64,000 nt of DNA, taken from assembly GCF_029525575.1 (NCBI RefSeq), contig NZ_JAPDIA010000008.1, positions 868,001 to 932,000 on the forward strand, in the 5' to 3' direction. The translations under genes and the position numbers were made by a program. Source of the stretch: Cohnella rhizosphaerae. Its GTDB lineage: Bacteria; Bacillota; Bacilli; Paenibacillales; Paenibacillaceae. Positions 29,734-40,100 of this stretch are shown piece by piece (the first letter of the stretch is position 1; each line of letters opens with the position of its first letter). The notes beneath the pieces are model-generated. The model was not told where the DNA came from, ran no database searches, and was given only the letters and a program-made list of their open reading frames with translations.

Positions 29734-29860
29734 CGGACTGGAGAGTCGTTATTCACCCAGATCCGGGCTAAATAAGTCTCCAATCCCTCCATAAAGGCCC
29801 CTGGGTCCGCGAGCGGGCCGCAAATCGCGTTAGGAACAAAAATAAGGGCTCTTCAGTCCG
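29734..29860. repeat. Imperfect inverted repeat pair of a mosaic intergenic repeat
   Basis: The 20-mer at 29734-29753 (CGGACTGGAGAGTCGTTATT) is matched at 17 of 20 positions by the reverse complement of 29841-29860. A third, shorter inverted relative begins with AATAAGTCTCC at 29771. The whole could fold into a branched RNA. Confidence 0.55.
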
Positions 29861-30011
29861 GTCGCTGCGCGCCATTGCGCAAACAAAGGCTGCAAGGGCC
29901 GTTTTTCTTCCTAAGCTGGGCGAAATGCGCATTTTTTGACTTGTTTGTCTTTTATGAACCGGAAAAGTCGGTATATAATTAGCCTATGCAACAACCAGAG
30001 GGCGGACAAAC

Positions 30012-30695
30012 ATGCTGCAAAACGACGTGCTTTTATCGCAGGGCCTTTTTCAACATTACTTTGAGGATCATCCGGACGGACTTCTCGTCGTCGATCCCGA
30101 CGGCCGCATTCAGCAGGTCAACGCAGCGCTCTTGTCTATGCTGGGATTCGTGCGGGAGGAAACGTTGCAAATGCCCCTTGATCGATACATCGAACCCGCC
30201 GGCGCAGTCCCATTCGCCGACGGCCGCATGACCGCTTCGAAGCTTGAATGCAGCGCCCGTCATTCGCAGGGACATGAACTCGAGATCAGGCTCTCCTGCG
30301 TGCCGCTTCGAAGCGGCGATCGACAAGCCGGCTGGCTCATCACGCTCGAGAAGCTGGAGCGCCCACAAAACATCGTCTCCGTCTTTTCGGCGGACGGGGT
30401 GTTCACTTACATATCGCCGTCGGTCACTGCGCTGCTCGGCTATTTGCCGGAAGAAGTCATCGGCAAGCCCGCGGCGGCTTTTAACCATCCGGACGAGATC
30501 AGGAGATTGGTCGAATTTCGCGGCCTGTCGTATATTCATCGCGAGTCGGTCCGTTTTATCGGGCGCGTTCGCCATAAAAACGGGGAATACCGCCTTTACG
30601 AGACGACGTCCGACTATGTTCGGGACGAAGCCGGAGAGATCGTGCAGACGATCTGCGTCGGGCGAGACATCACGGGGATCAAGCCGGCGGAATAG
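30012..30695 (+). CDS. Double PAS-domain protein without output domain
   Basis: A 227-residue soluble protein with two PAS domains: about residues 10-110 (FEDHPDGLLVVDPDGRIQQVNAAL) and 115-225 (VFSADGVFTYISPSVTALLGYLPEEVIGK, ending in CVGRDITGIKP). No kinase, cyclase or DNA-binding segment follows; a stop codon comes right after the second PAS. It may act by binding a partner such as a histidine kinase. A hypothetical effector-like gene follows after 27 bases and may be cotranscribed. Confidence 0.82.
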   Translation: MLQNDVLLSQGLFQHYFEDHPDGLLVVDPDGRIQQVNAALLSMLGFVREETLQMPLDRYIEPAGAVPFADGRMTASKLECSARHSQGHELEIRLSCVPLRSGDRQAGWLITLEKLERPQNIVSVFSADGVFTYISPSVTALLGYLPEEVIGKPAAAFNHPDEIRRLVEFRGLSYIHRESVRFIGRVRHKNGEYRLYETTSDYVRDEAGEIVQTICVGRDITGIKPAE

Positions 30696-30722
30696 CGCAG
30701 AGCCGATAGGGGGGAATCGAGG

Positions 30723-32541
30723 ATGTTCGATCGTGCGAACAAGCCGTCCGCGAGAAAGTCGCCGCAGCGAGCGGCCCAAGCGGGTCCGATTAAAGGCGAT
30801 GCCGATCGCCCGAAGTCCGTTCACCGCTTACTGCAGTTGCAGCGAGCGGTCGGCAATCGCGGCTTGCTCGGCATGCTGCGCGGCGCCAACGCGCCGGTGC
30901 CGGCGAACACAGGCGCGCCAGGCCCGGCGGAACCGGTTATGCAGGGGAAGTTCGTAACGGAAACCGGCGGCGAAGACAAGCGGGAAGAGCAAAAAATCGA
31001 AGCGCTGCTCCGCGACTTCATGGCATGGAAGCGCGATGATACGGACATGATGGCGGTGTTCGAGACGGTCCTCAAAGATTTCGAAGACAGCCGCGGGAGC
31101 GACGATCCGGTGTCGCTGTCGGACTGGACTGTCAGGCACAGCGGGGCTCTTACGGCCGCGGAGGATATGCTCCGCATGCGCGGCATGGACTTAGAAGGAG
31201 ACGCCAAGGATCTGCCTCAAAAGCGCAAGCGCAAAGAAAGCGACGGAAGACCCGACAAGAAAAAGCGAAAGCTGGACGCCGACGTCAAACCGAAAAAAAC
31301 GAAGTATTCCTCGGACGTCGAGGAGAGCAGCGACGACGAAACGACGGAGCTGGACGCCAAGCAGAAGCTGCGAATATTAATCAATCTGACCGCTTCCAAT
31401 ATGGAAATCCTTCGATCGTCTTCCCTGGAATCGAAAAAAGACGAGCATCGGTTCGACGAGCCGCTCCATCGGAAAATTTATGCGGCAGACCGCAGCAGCA
31501 AAAATCCGAAAATCGCCGATCTGACGACTCAGGATTATTTTTTTGTCGGCGAGCAGCGGCTGCGAATCGGCGAAGGCACCGGCCACTTCATTCAAGCCGG
31601 CGGCAATGCGGAGGCGCGCGGCACTACGATTAAAGAGCCGCCCGCCGATTATGACAAGCTCATTGAAGCGATGCTGAAAATGGCCAAGGATCCGAGCGCC
31701 GCTTCCTTGTACAAGCTGGCGACGGGTGCCGAGCTGGACGACAAAGCGACGTTCGAAGACCGCGAACTGGCGGCGATTATGCTGTATTATCTCAACCACA
31801 ACGTATCGAAATCGCACACCGTCCGAAGCAACCTGACCGAGCATCTCCAGAAGTTCGTCAGCGTCACGGGCGTCTCCGAACTGACGCGCAGCTTCGAAGC
31901 CGGCGGCAAAGAGGAACGGTCCAAGGAAAAATCGAAGAAAAAGAAAGACGGCAGCGCCTCCGGCTACTCCGCCGAGACGCTCGTCAAGATGATGCTGAAG
32001 CTGGTCGTCGACGGTAAGGTAACGTCCTTGCAAGCCGTCTTCTTCGAAGGGACAGGCGGCATGGACAGCTTGTTCCTTGGCGCGCCGAGCGCCGAGCACA
32101 GCGGCAATAAGCTCGGAGGGGCTGCGGTACTGCGGGATCCGTTCGCCTACTCGGAAAATCTCGAGCGCCAGATGAGTCATACGCCGCACAATAAAAAAAG
32201 CGTTCAAAGAACTGCTGAACGCCGTGAGTTCCGGCTCGACGACCGAGCTTAAACCGATGGACGAAGAAGAGATAGCAAGACTCAGAGCGGACAAGCAAGC
32301 ACGGCAGGTGGCAGCGGTACGAAGATTGGTTCAAACGATTCAAAAGACGAAGCTGCCCAAAAGCGTGTTCGATATGAACGCGTTTTTAAACGATTCCAAC
32401 GGTACGCTGGGCAAGCTGTCGAAACGTCTGAACCAGTCCGCCCAAAATGTCGCGGACAATCCGGATGCGATGGCGCTCATCCGGACAGGCCGAATGGCGT
32501 TGAACGCCAAGCGGAAGGCGGCGGAAAAACTAAAATTTTAA
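30723..32541 (+). CDS. Effector-like protein with LQRxxGN motif and NLS-like basic tract (frameshift at 32193-32199)
   Basis: A 605-residue protein of unknown function. Residues 33-52 hold VHRLLQLQRAVGNRGLLGML, resembling the LQRxxGN motif found near the N-termini of DUF4157-type and other proteins linked to extracellular contractile injection systems or polymorphic toxins. Residues 166-194 contain clustered basic runs (QKRKRK, then DKKKRK, then PKKTK), followed by an acidic-serine stretch (EESSDDE); this resembles a bipartite eukaryotic nuclear localisation signal. The remaining parts are alpha-rich and unrecognised. An A7 run (32193-32199) carries an extra A; the corrected frame adds about 113 residues after SHTPHNKK. 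There is no signal peptide. Confidence 0.65.
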
Positions 32542-33460
32542 CGCTTGCCCGACTGCGATTCGACGTTCGCGTCCCTTCCTTTTTTCCACTCGCGCATATA
32601 GGCGATCCAGCCCCTGGCCGCATGCGACAAATAACGGTCGCGCGGCCAGATCGCGGCGATGTCCCAGCGGATCGCCGGCTCGGTCAGCAGTATAATGCAT
32701 ACCGCGTCGGATTGAATCTTCCGTGCGGCTACGTCCGGCAGCAAGGCAACGCCAAGGCCTGCGCCTACCATTTCCGCCATCAAATCCCATTGGGAGCTCT
32801 CGTAAGCGATATGAGGCTCGAATCCTTCCCCCGATGCAGGCTTCTCTCACGCGATCGTAAAGAGAGAAGCCTTTTTTTAAACATAATAAACGACTCCCCC
32901 CTAAGTTCGGACAATCGCACGGAATCATTCGAGGCCAGCGGATGATCCGCCTTCAACACCAACGACAACCTGCGCTCCGTCAGCGTCAGCGACTCGAATT
33001 GTTTTTCGTCCACGGGCAGTACGACGATGCCGACGTCCAGCTTGGATTCAATGAGCAGCCGTTCCACGATTTTGCCGCCTTCCTCGACGAGCCGCAGACG
33101 GATCCCCGGGTATTCGGACCGGAAGCCGGCGATGATCCCGGCAAATATGCTGGCGCCGATAACGGGCGGCAAACCGAGCAAAAGCTCGCCGCTTTGCAGC
33201 TGTCGGCCCTCGTTCAGCGTCGTCACCAGATCCCGTATCATGGACAGCGCGGCCGTCGCATGGCGCAGCACGATCTCGCCGTCGTCGGTTAGCCGCATAT
33301 AACGGGTCGTGCGATCGAACAGGACGACGCCAAGCTCGTTTTCAAGACTTTTGATCGCCCGGCTTAGCGAAGGCTGGGCGATGTGCAACGCCTCCGCAGC
33401 CTTCGAAAAGCTTTGCAGCCTGGCCACCTCCGCGAAATAACGCAGCTGTAAATATTCCAT
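32538..33460 (-). CDS. LysR-family regulator divergent from ketone-body operon (two frameshifts)
   Basis: An approximately 306-residue LysR regulator with N-terminal helix-turn-helix MEYLQLRYFAEVARLQSFSKAAEALHIAQPSLSRAI and a substrate-binding-like C-terminal domain. Two homopolymers break the frame: T7 (32872-32878) and C5 (32828-32832), each with one base too many. Corrected, the protein reads MFKKGFSLYDRVREACIGEGFEPHIAYESS. The start at 33460 lies behind AGGGAGGG. Its divergent position to the thiolase gene and an ATTC-N7-GAAT dyad between them indicate that it controls the acetoacetate/hydroxybutyrate genes. Confidence 0.88.
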
Positions 33461-33480
33461 ATGGTAGCCCTCCCTAATAT

Positions 33481-33495
33481 ATTCGTATATTGAAT
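33481..33495. promoter_or_regulatory. LysR-type dyad ATTC-N7-GAAT
   Basis: A perfect dyad with the T-N11-A layout expected of LysR binding sites lies between the divergent LysR gene and the thiolase gene, 23 bases upstream of the thiolase -35 box. Confidence 0.6.
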
Positions 33496-33518
33496 AAATC
33501 CTATTCACTATCTGTATT

Positions 33519-33546
33519 TTACACATAAATAAGCTGGCCCTACAAT
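33519..33546 (+). promoter_or_regulatory. Promoter of the ketone-body operon
   Basis: TTACAC (33519-33524) and TACAAT (33541-33546) are spaced 16 bases apart, about 49 bases before the thiolase start. Confidence 0.55.
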
Positions 33547-33594
33547 GGTAAATAGGAAGCCTGAAGGAAAGGCGAACAAAGGAGTCGATCTCAT

Positions 33595-34786
33595 ATGAGC
33601 GACCATGATGTTGTCATTGTAAGCGCTGTCCGAACGCCGATCGGGCGATTGAACGGCATGTTCAAAGATGTGCCGGCCGTCCGGCTGGGCGCTGCCGCGA
33701 TCAGGTCGGCCATCGATCGGGCGGGCATCGCCGGTTCCGATATCGATGAAGTGTATATGGGCAACGTGCTTCAGGCCGGTCTCGGACAAAATCCCGCCAG
33801 GCAAGCTGCGCTTCAGGCAGGGGTGCCGGTCGAGGCGCCTTCGACGACCGTGAACCAGGTATGCGGCTCCGGCCTGATGTCCGTCTATCTGGCCAGTCGG
33901 TCGATACGGACGGGCGACTGCGATACCGTCGTCGCCGGCGGCATGGAAAGCATGAGCCAGGCGCCTTATTTGCTTCCGGGGGCGCGCGCCGGATACGCAA
34001 TGGGAGATCGAACGCTGACCGACAGCATGATCAAAGACGGTTTATGGTGCGCGGTCAACGATTATCACATGGGCATCACGGCGGAAAACGTAGGCGCCAA
34101 ATTCGGTCTGACGCGCGAGCAGTTGGACGAAACCGCGCTCGGCAGCCAACGAAAAGCCGCCGAAGCGATTCAAAAAGGCACTTTTGCCGATGAGATCGTC
34201 GGCGTCGCGCTGCCCGGCAAAAAAGGAACCGCACCCCGTAGCGGAACAAGACGAGCATCCGCGTCCGGACACGACGCCGGAGGCGCTGGCCAAGCTGAGG
34301 CCCGCATTTAAGCCGGACGGCATCGTCACAGCCGGCAACGCCTCGGGCATCAATGACGGCGCGGCGGCCTTGGTCCTGATGAGCGGAAAGCGCGCGGCGG
34401 AGAAAGGAATTCGGCCGCTCGGCGTCATCCGCGCCTTTGCGGTGGCGGGCGTGGATCCGGCCTATATGGGCACGGGGCCGATCCCGGCAGCCGAGAAGGC
34501 GCTCGAAAAAGCGCGATTGCGCATGGCCGATATCGATCTGATCGAGGTGAACGAAGCGTTTGCCGCCCAAGTCGTTCCGTTTATCGAACACTTCGGTTTG
34601 GACGAGCGCAAGGTGAACGTCAACGGCGGCGCGATCGCGCTCGGTCACCCGATCGGGGCGAGCGGCGCAAGAGTGCTGGTCACCTTGCTGCACGAGATGA
34701 ATCGCCGCGGGTCCGTCTTCGGACTGGCCGCGCTTTGCATCGGCGGCGGACAGGGGATCGCGGCGATCGTCGAGCGCTGCGGCTAG
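33595..34786 (+). CDS. atoB: Acetyl-CoA C-acetyltransferase (thiolase) (frameshift at 34219-34224)
   Basis: An approximately 396-residue thiolase that cleaves acetoacetyl-CoA to two acetyl-CoA. The nucleophilic Cys90 lies in NQVCGSGL; the His in GHPIGASG and the second Cys in AALCIGGGQG complete the active site. An A6 run (34219-34224) carries one extra A; the corrected reading LPGKKEPHPVAEQDEHPRPDTT matches the usual thiolase loop. It leads the operon with scoA, scoB and a hydroxybutyrate dehydrogenase. Confidence 0.93.
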
Positions 34787-34810
34787 ATCGGACAGAGGAG
34801 GCTGAACACA

Positions 34811-35527
34811 TTGAAAAAGATTCATTCTACGTTTGCGGAAGCGGTTGCGGCCATTCAAGACGGCGCGACGATCATGGTCGGCGGCTTCGGGTTGGTGGGC
34901 ATTCCTGAAAATCTGATCGTGGCGCTGGCCGAGACCGGCGTCAAGGAACTGACGGTCATCTCCAACAACTGCGGCGTGGACGATTGGGGGCTAGGCTTGC
35001 TGCTGGCCAACAGGCAGATCAGGAAGATCGTCGCATCCTACGTGGGCGAAAACAAACAATTCGAACGCCAGGCGCTGGCCGGCGAGCTCGAAGTCGAGCT
35101 GTTGCCGCAAGGCACGCTGGCCGAGAAAATCAGGGCGGGCGGCGCCGGCATCCCTGCCTTTTATACGCCCGCAGGCGTGGGCACGCCTCTTGAGGAAGGG
35201 AAGGAATCGCGCGTCTTCGGAGGCAAGACGTATTTGCTCGAGGAAGCGTTAACCGCGGATTTTGCCTTGATCCGCGCATATGAGGCGGACATTTACGGCA
35301 ATCTCTCGTACAACAAAACGGCCAGAAACTTTAATCCGATCATGGCGACCGCCGGCCGCGTCACGATCGCGGAGACGGAACAGCTGGTGGAAGCCGGCAG
35401 GCTGGACGCGGATCGCATCCATACGCCGGGCGTATTCGTTCATTCGCTGATCGTCGGCGCGCAGCAAAAACGCGTCGAGAAGCTGACGGTCGCGAATCAA
35501 GCCGAAGCCGGAGGTGGATCACGATGA
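34811..35527 (+). CDS. scoA: 3-oxoacid CoA-transferase subunit A
   Basis: A 238-residue subunit that, with ScoB, moves CoA from succinyl-CoA to acetoacetate. It has the glycine-rich GATIMVGGFGLVGIPENL near the N-terminus and the PQGTLAEKIRAGGAGIPAFYTP region. Translation starts at TTG, 9 bases after GAGGAGG. It overlaps scoB by four bases, which points to coupled translation and stoichiometric assembly. Confidence 0.94.
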   Translation: MKKIHSTFAEAVAAIQDGATIMVGGFGLVGIPENLIVALAETGVKELTVISNNCGVDDWGLGLLLANRQIRKIVASYVGENKQFERQALAGELEVELLPQGTLAEKIRAGGAGIPAFYTPAGVGTPLEEGKESRVFGGKTYLLEEALTADFALIRAYEADIYGNLSYNKTARNFNPIMATAGRVTIAETEQLVEAGRLDADRIHTPGVFVHSLIVGAQQKRVEKLTVANQAEAGGGSR

Positions 35528-36186
35528 CCGTCGCGACTGCGCGCGAAAAAATCGCCCTGAGAGCCGAAAAGGAAATCGCGGACGGCTATTACGTCAATCT
35601 GGGCATCGGCATGCCGACTTTGGTAGCCAACTATATTCCGAACAATAAACAGGTCTGGCTGCAATCCGAAAACGGGCTGCTTGGCATCGGTCCTTATCCG
35701 CAGCCGTCGCAAGTCGATCCCGACTTGATCAACGCCGGGAAAGAAACCGTGACCGCCGTGACAGGAGCTTCTTACTTCGACAGCGCCGCTTCCTTCGCGA
35801 TGATCCGCGGCGGCCACATCGATCTGGCCATTCTGGGCGGCATGGAGGTGTCCGCTTCGGGCGACCTGGCCAACTGGACGATTCCGGGCAAGATGATCAA
35901 AGGCATGGGCGGCGCGATGGACCTGGTCCATGGGGCCAAGCGGATCGTGGTCGTAATGGAGCATGTAAGCAAGGACGGCAGACCGAAAATCGTCGGGCAA
36001 TGCACGCTGCCGCTGACGGGGAAGTCCGTCGTCCACCGCATCATCACGGATCGGGCGGTCATCGACGTCGCGCCGGAAGGGCTCGTCTTGATGGAGACAG
36101 CGCGCGGATGCTCTTTAGAAGAGATTGCGGCATCGACCGGCGCTCCGCTACGGATCTCGGATCGCCTGCTTCTCGATGCGTATTAA
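35524..36186 (+). CDS. scoB: 3-oxoacid CoA-transferase subunit B
   Basis: A 220-residue subunit carrying the catalytic glutamate of the SENG motif (QSENGLLGIGPYP). Other typical stretches are GYYVNLGIGMPTLVANY and GGHIDLAILGGMEVSASGDLANW. It starts at ATG 35524, overlapping the scoA stop, and is followed after 15 bases by the hydroxybutyrate dehydrogenase. The reading frame is intact. Confidence 0.95.
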   Translation: MTVATAREKIALRAEKEIADGYYVNLGIGMPTLVANYIPNNKQVWLQSENGLLGIGPYPQPSQVDPDLINAGKETVTAVTGASYFDSAASFAMIRGGHIDLAILGGMEVSASGDLANWTIPGKMIKGMGGAMDLVHGAKRIVVVMEHVSKDGRPKIVGQCTLPLTGKSVVHRIITDRAVIDVAPEGLVLMETARGCSLEEIAASTGAPLRISDRLLLDAY

Positions 36187-36201
36187 AAGGGGGACCGCGC
36201 G

Positions 36202-36980
36202 ATGACCGAAAAACGAGTGGTATTGATCACGGGGGGCGGCTCAAGGCATCGGCCTCGACATCGGACGCCGATTCGCGTCCGCGGGCGCGACGGTCGTATT
36301 GACGGATCTCAACGAGTCGGCCGCGATGCGGTCGGCTGCGGATTTGAGACAAGCAGGGTACGATGTCCAAGGGATGCGGCTCGACGTAACGTGCGAGGAC
36401 GAGATCGAGCGTACGGTGCGAAGCGCCGAAGCGCGATGGGGCGGCATCGACGTGCTGATCAACAATGCGGGCATGCAGCATGTCTCCCCGGTCGAGCGCT
36501 TTCCGACCGAAATCTTCGAACGGATGCTCCGGATTATGCTCACGGCGCCTTTTATGCTCATCAAACACGTCGTGCCGGGCATGCGGGCAAAAAAAATTCG
36601 GGAGAATCGTCAATATCGCCTCGATCAACGGCGTGGTCGGCTTTGCCGGCAAATCCGCCTACAACAGCGCCAAGCACGGCGTCATCGGCCTGACGAAAGC
36701 GGTGGCGCTCGAGACGGCAGCGGACGGCATCACCGTCAACGCGCTTTGTCCGGGGTACGTGGATACGGCGCTCGTGCGCAATCAGCTCGCAGACCTCGCG
36801 TCCCTGCACGGCGTAACGGTCGAGGAGGCGCTTGAAAAAGTGATCTTGCCGCTCGTGCCCCAGCGCAGGCTGATCGACGCGAGCGAGATCGCGGAGCTCG
36901 CGCTATATTTGGCCGGCGATGCGGCCAAAGGCATCACGGGTCAGGCGCTGCTGATCGACGGAGGATACACGGCGCAATGA
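36202..36980 (+). CDS. 3-hydroxybutyrate dehydrogenase-like SDR (two frameshifts)
   Basis: An approximately 258-residue SDR that would oxidise 3-hydroxybutyrate to acetoacetate, feeding ScoAB and the thiolase. Corrected motifs are TGAAQGIG, LINNAGMQHVSPVE, the Ser in NIASINGVVG, YNSAKHG, and the C-terminal QRRLIDASEIAELALYLAGD, all typical of D-3-hydroxybutyrate dehydrogenase. Two runs have one base too many: G6 (36231-36236) and A8 (36589-36596). Operon position supports the substrate, although other SDR activities cannot be excluded. A strong terminator follows. Confidence 0.88.
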
Positions 36981-37006
36981 GCGTCCGGACAAACGCAGCA
37001 AGACTG

Positions 37007-37037
37007 AAGGGACCAACGTCGCGTTGGTTCCTTTTTT
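37007..37037 (+). terminator. Intrinsic terminator of the ketone-body operon
   Basis: A 12-bp stem (AAGGGACCAACG / CGTTGGTTCCTT, one G-U pair) with a 3-base loop and a T-run (37032-37037). Confidence 0.92.
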
Positions 37038-37124
37038 CTGCTGAAAAAAAAGATTACCGGGCAGGCGAACATTCTCGCAATGCATAAAGTCCTTTGAAAT
37101 ATCCAACCGAAAGGGGCTTTATTC

Positions 37125-40100
37125 ATGAACCGAATGCTACAAGCCGTCATGCAAAGATCGGTCGTCATGCTTGTTATCGTCTTGCTGATCGTCGCCTGGG
37201 GAGGCGCGGCGGCCTTTCATATGCAGCGGGATTATATGCCGGGCATCAACAATACGACGCTAATGGTGTCCTTGCGGGCTTCTTCTTATCAAGCGGATCA
37301 AATGCAAGCGGGCATCGCCGACAAGCTTGACGACGCGCTGAAGAACGTCGACGGACTGGCGAATATCGAGACGACGTCTTACGACGGCGGGCTGCTGATG
37401 AATTTGTATTTTCCGATGGACTACGATATGAAAAAAGCCGAGACGGACACCAAACAGGCGCTTGCCTCGGCGACGTTGCCGGATGACGTCAAAGCGCCGG
37501 CGGTGACCCGGTTGACGACGAGCACCTTCCCGATTTTGAGCTACAGCCTGACGGATAAGAGCGGCAAACTGGGCGACGAGGGGGTGCGTTCAACCGTCCA
37601 GCGGGACATCGTCAACGCGCTGAAGACCGTGCCGGGCGTGGCGGCCGTGAATACGACCGGCGCCGCCAACGACGGTTATGTCGTGTACGTGCGCATGAAG
37701 GACCTCGCCAAAGCGGGACTTACGATCGACGATTTCAACGATTCGGTATCGAAGGAGCTGCCGAATTGGACGCAAGGCAACATCGCCAACGTTCGGGCGG
37801 CGATCCCGGTCAAGATCGAGAGCTGGGACCTGAGCGATCAGGCGTTCGCCAGCCTTCTCATTCGTAACAAGGCCGGCATTGCCGTCCCGCTCTCGGCGAT
37901 CGCGGATATCTCGCATTCGCCCACCGACGTAAAGACGGTGTCGCGAACGAACGGTCAAGCGAGCGTCCGGATCGACGTGATCAAGTCGCCTTCAGCCAAC
38001 ATTATCGACGTCGCCAAGCAGGTGAAAGAGCGGGCAGCCAGTGTGCCGGCGGTAAAAAGCGGCGACGCGTCGCTAGCGCTGACGCTGGACCGCGCGCATG
38101 ACTTGAACGATTCGCTGAAGGGGCTGCTGCGGGAAGGTCTGCTGGGCTGCCTGTTTTCGATGCTGTGCGTGCTCTTCTTTTTCCGCAATGTCCGATCGAC
38201 GCTCGTCATCGCGGTGTCCTTGCCCGTCTCTTTGCTCGCGACGACGGCGATTCTGAAGTCGATGGGCATCACGTTGAACATACTGACCGTCTCCGGACTG
38301 ATCGTGGCCATGGGAAGAATCGTGGACGACGCCATCGTCATTTTAGACAACATGTACCGCAAGACGCAGGATGAAAAAGGAAAGCCCGCGCTGCAGACGC
38401 TGGCGTCGGCCGTTGTAGAGATGCTGCCCGCCATACTTGCCTCGACGGCTACGACTGTCGCCGTTTATATCCCGATCGCGTTTGTCGGCGGGATCGTCGG
38501 CGCCTCGTATTCGGGCTTCGCCTGGTCGGTCGTCATTGCGATCGCGGTTTCCTTTTTCGTTGCCGCGCTCCTGCTGCCAGCGCTGGCCTTCATGGGCGGG
38601 AAAGGAATCGGCGCGAACCCGGTCTCGCTTGAGCCGATGATGAAGCCGATCGTTCTGGCTGCGCTCAAGCGCAAAAAGACGGTCATCGGCGTCACGCTGG
38701 CGCTGCTCGCGCTCGCGGCGGCAGGAGGTTCGCAGCTCCCGTTCAGCCTGCTTCCGGGCACGGCAACGGGGCAGGTCGCCGTGAAGGTGGAATTGCCGAA
38801 GGGCAGCACGCTGCCGGAGGTGGATGCCGAGGCGCTGAAGGTCGAGGGCGTCCTTGGCGGCGACCCGAACGTCGCTTCGTACGACGCTGAGTTCGGTTCT
38901 GCCGGCACGCCGGAGGCGGACGACGTATTCGATCAGGGCGGAGGCTTTATCCGGCAACCCAACGTCGCCAATCTCTCGCTTAAGCTGCATGACCGGCGCC
39001 ATCTGGAAGCCTATATCGAAGCGCTTCGGCATACGCTCGACCCGGTCGCCGGCAGCTCGGTCATAACCGTCTCCAACCAGAACATCGCGGGCGACGACGC
39101 GCAAATGAAAATTACGCTGACCGGAAGCGATCAGCAGACGCTGGACAAGGCGGCGCAAACGATCCGGGAAAAGCTCGCCGCCATCGACGGCCTGAGCGTG
39201 GACGGCAAAGCCGATCTGACGGGCGGCGCGCCGAAATACGCGATCGCGCTGAACGAAGCCCGAATCAAGAAATACGGCGTGAATCCGGACGACATCAACC
39301 GGGTCATCGCGCGCTATACCGCCAAAGGAAAGGACTTTAAGGTCCCTTCGTCCAATGGCGACATTCCGGTCGATGTCTATCTTGACCCTGTCGCGACGGG
39401 CGAATCGAAGGGCTATGAAAGGGCATCGGACGTGCTTCGGACGCTGTCCGCGGAAACGTTCTTGGGCAAGGACGGCCTGCCGGTTCGGCTGGACCAACTG
39501 GCCGCCGTTAAAGTCGACGATGCGCCTTCTACCATTCAAGCGCGCGACGGCCGGCCTTTCGCGGTCGTCACGACAGAGATCGTAGGCAGCCCGATGAGCA
39601 AAATCGCGAAGGAAGTGAACAAGACGCTTGCGCATACCGACCTGCCGCAGGGGGTAATCTACTCTATGAACGGCATTTCGAAGCAAGTCGGCCAGATGAT
39701 CGAAGAGATGATCATCGCCGTATCCGCGTCGATCCTGCTCGTGCTCCTCATCGTCAGCTTCGTCTTCCACGGGCTTAAAGCGCCGATGGCCGTGCTTGTC
39801 AGCATTCCGCTCGCCTTAACCGGCGTCGTGCTGTCGCTGTATCTCATTCACGGCCAGTGGAACCTGCCGGCGCTCGTCGGCGTGCTTATGCTGACCGGCA
39901 TCGTCGTGACGAACGGCATCGTGCTGATCGACAAGATCGAGCGCAACCGCAGAGCGGGCATGCCGCTTCGGGAAGCGGTCGTGCAAGGCAGCGCGTCCCG
40001 TATTCGCCCCATCTTGATGACGGCCGCCACGACCGTACTGACCTTGATCCCGCTTGCTCTCTCTTCGAGCGGAGACGCCGTCGTCTCCCGGACGCTCGGC

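Larger units (their letters stand above)
29483..30011. other. Long intergenic region with degenerate repeats
   Basis: No gene is credible here. The region begins with a 10-bp tandem repeat (29506-29535), then holds GGACT/TTATT-type imperfect direct and inverted repeats (about 29670-29860). It ends with the promoter of the PAS gene, with TATAAT at 29974-29979 and no convincing -35 box. Confidence 0.55.

Noticed and set aside
38343..39770. 475-codon minus-strand frame opposite the RND pump; similar frames at 10208-11635 (minus) and 20601-21791 (plus)
   Set aside because: All lie wholly within convincing genes on the other strand and show shadow composition.
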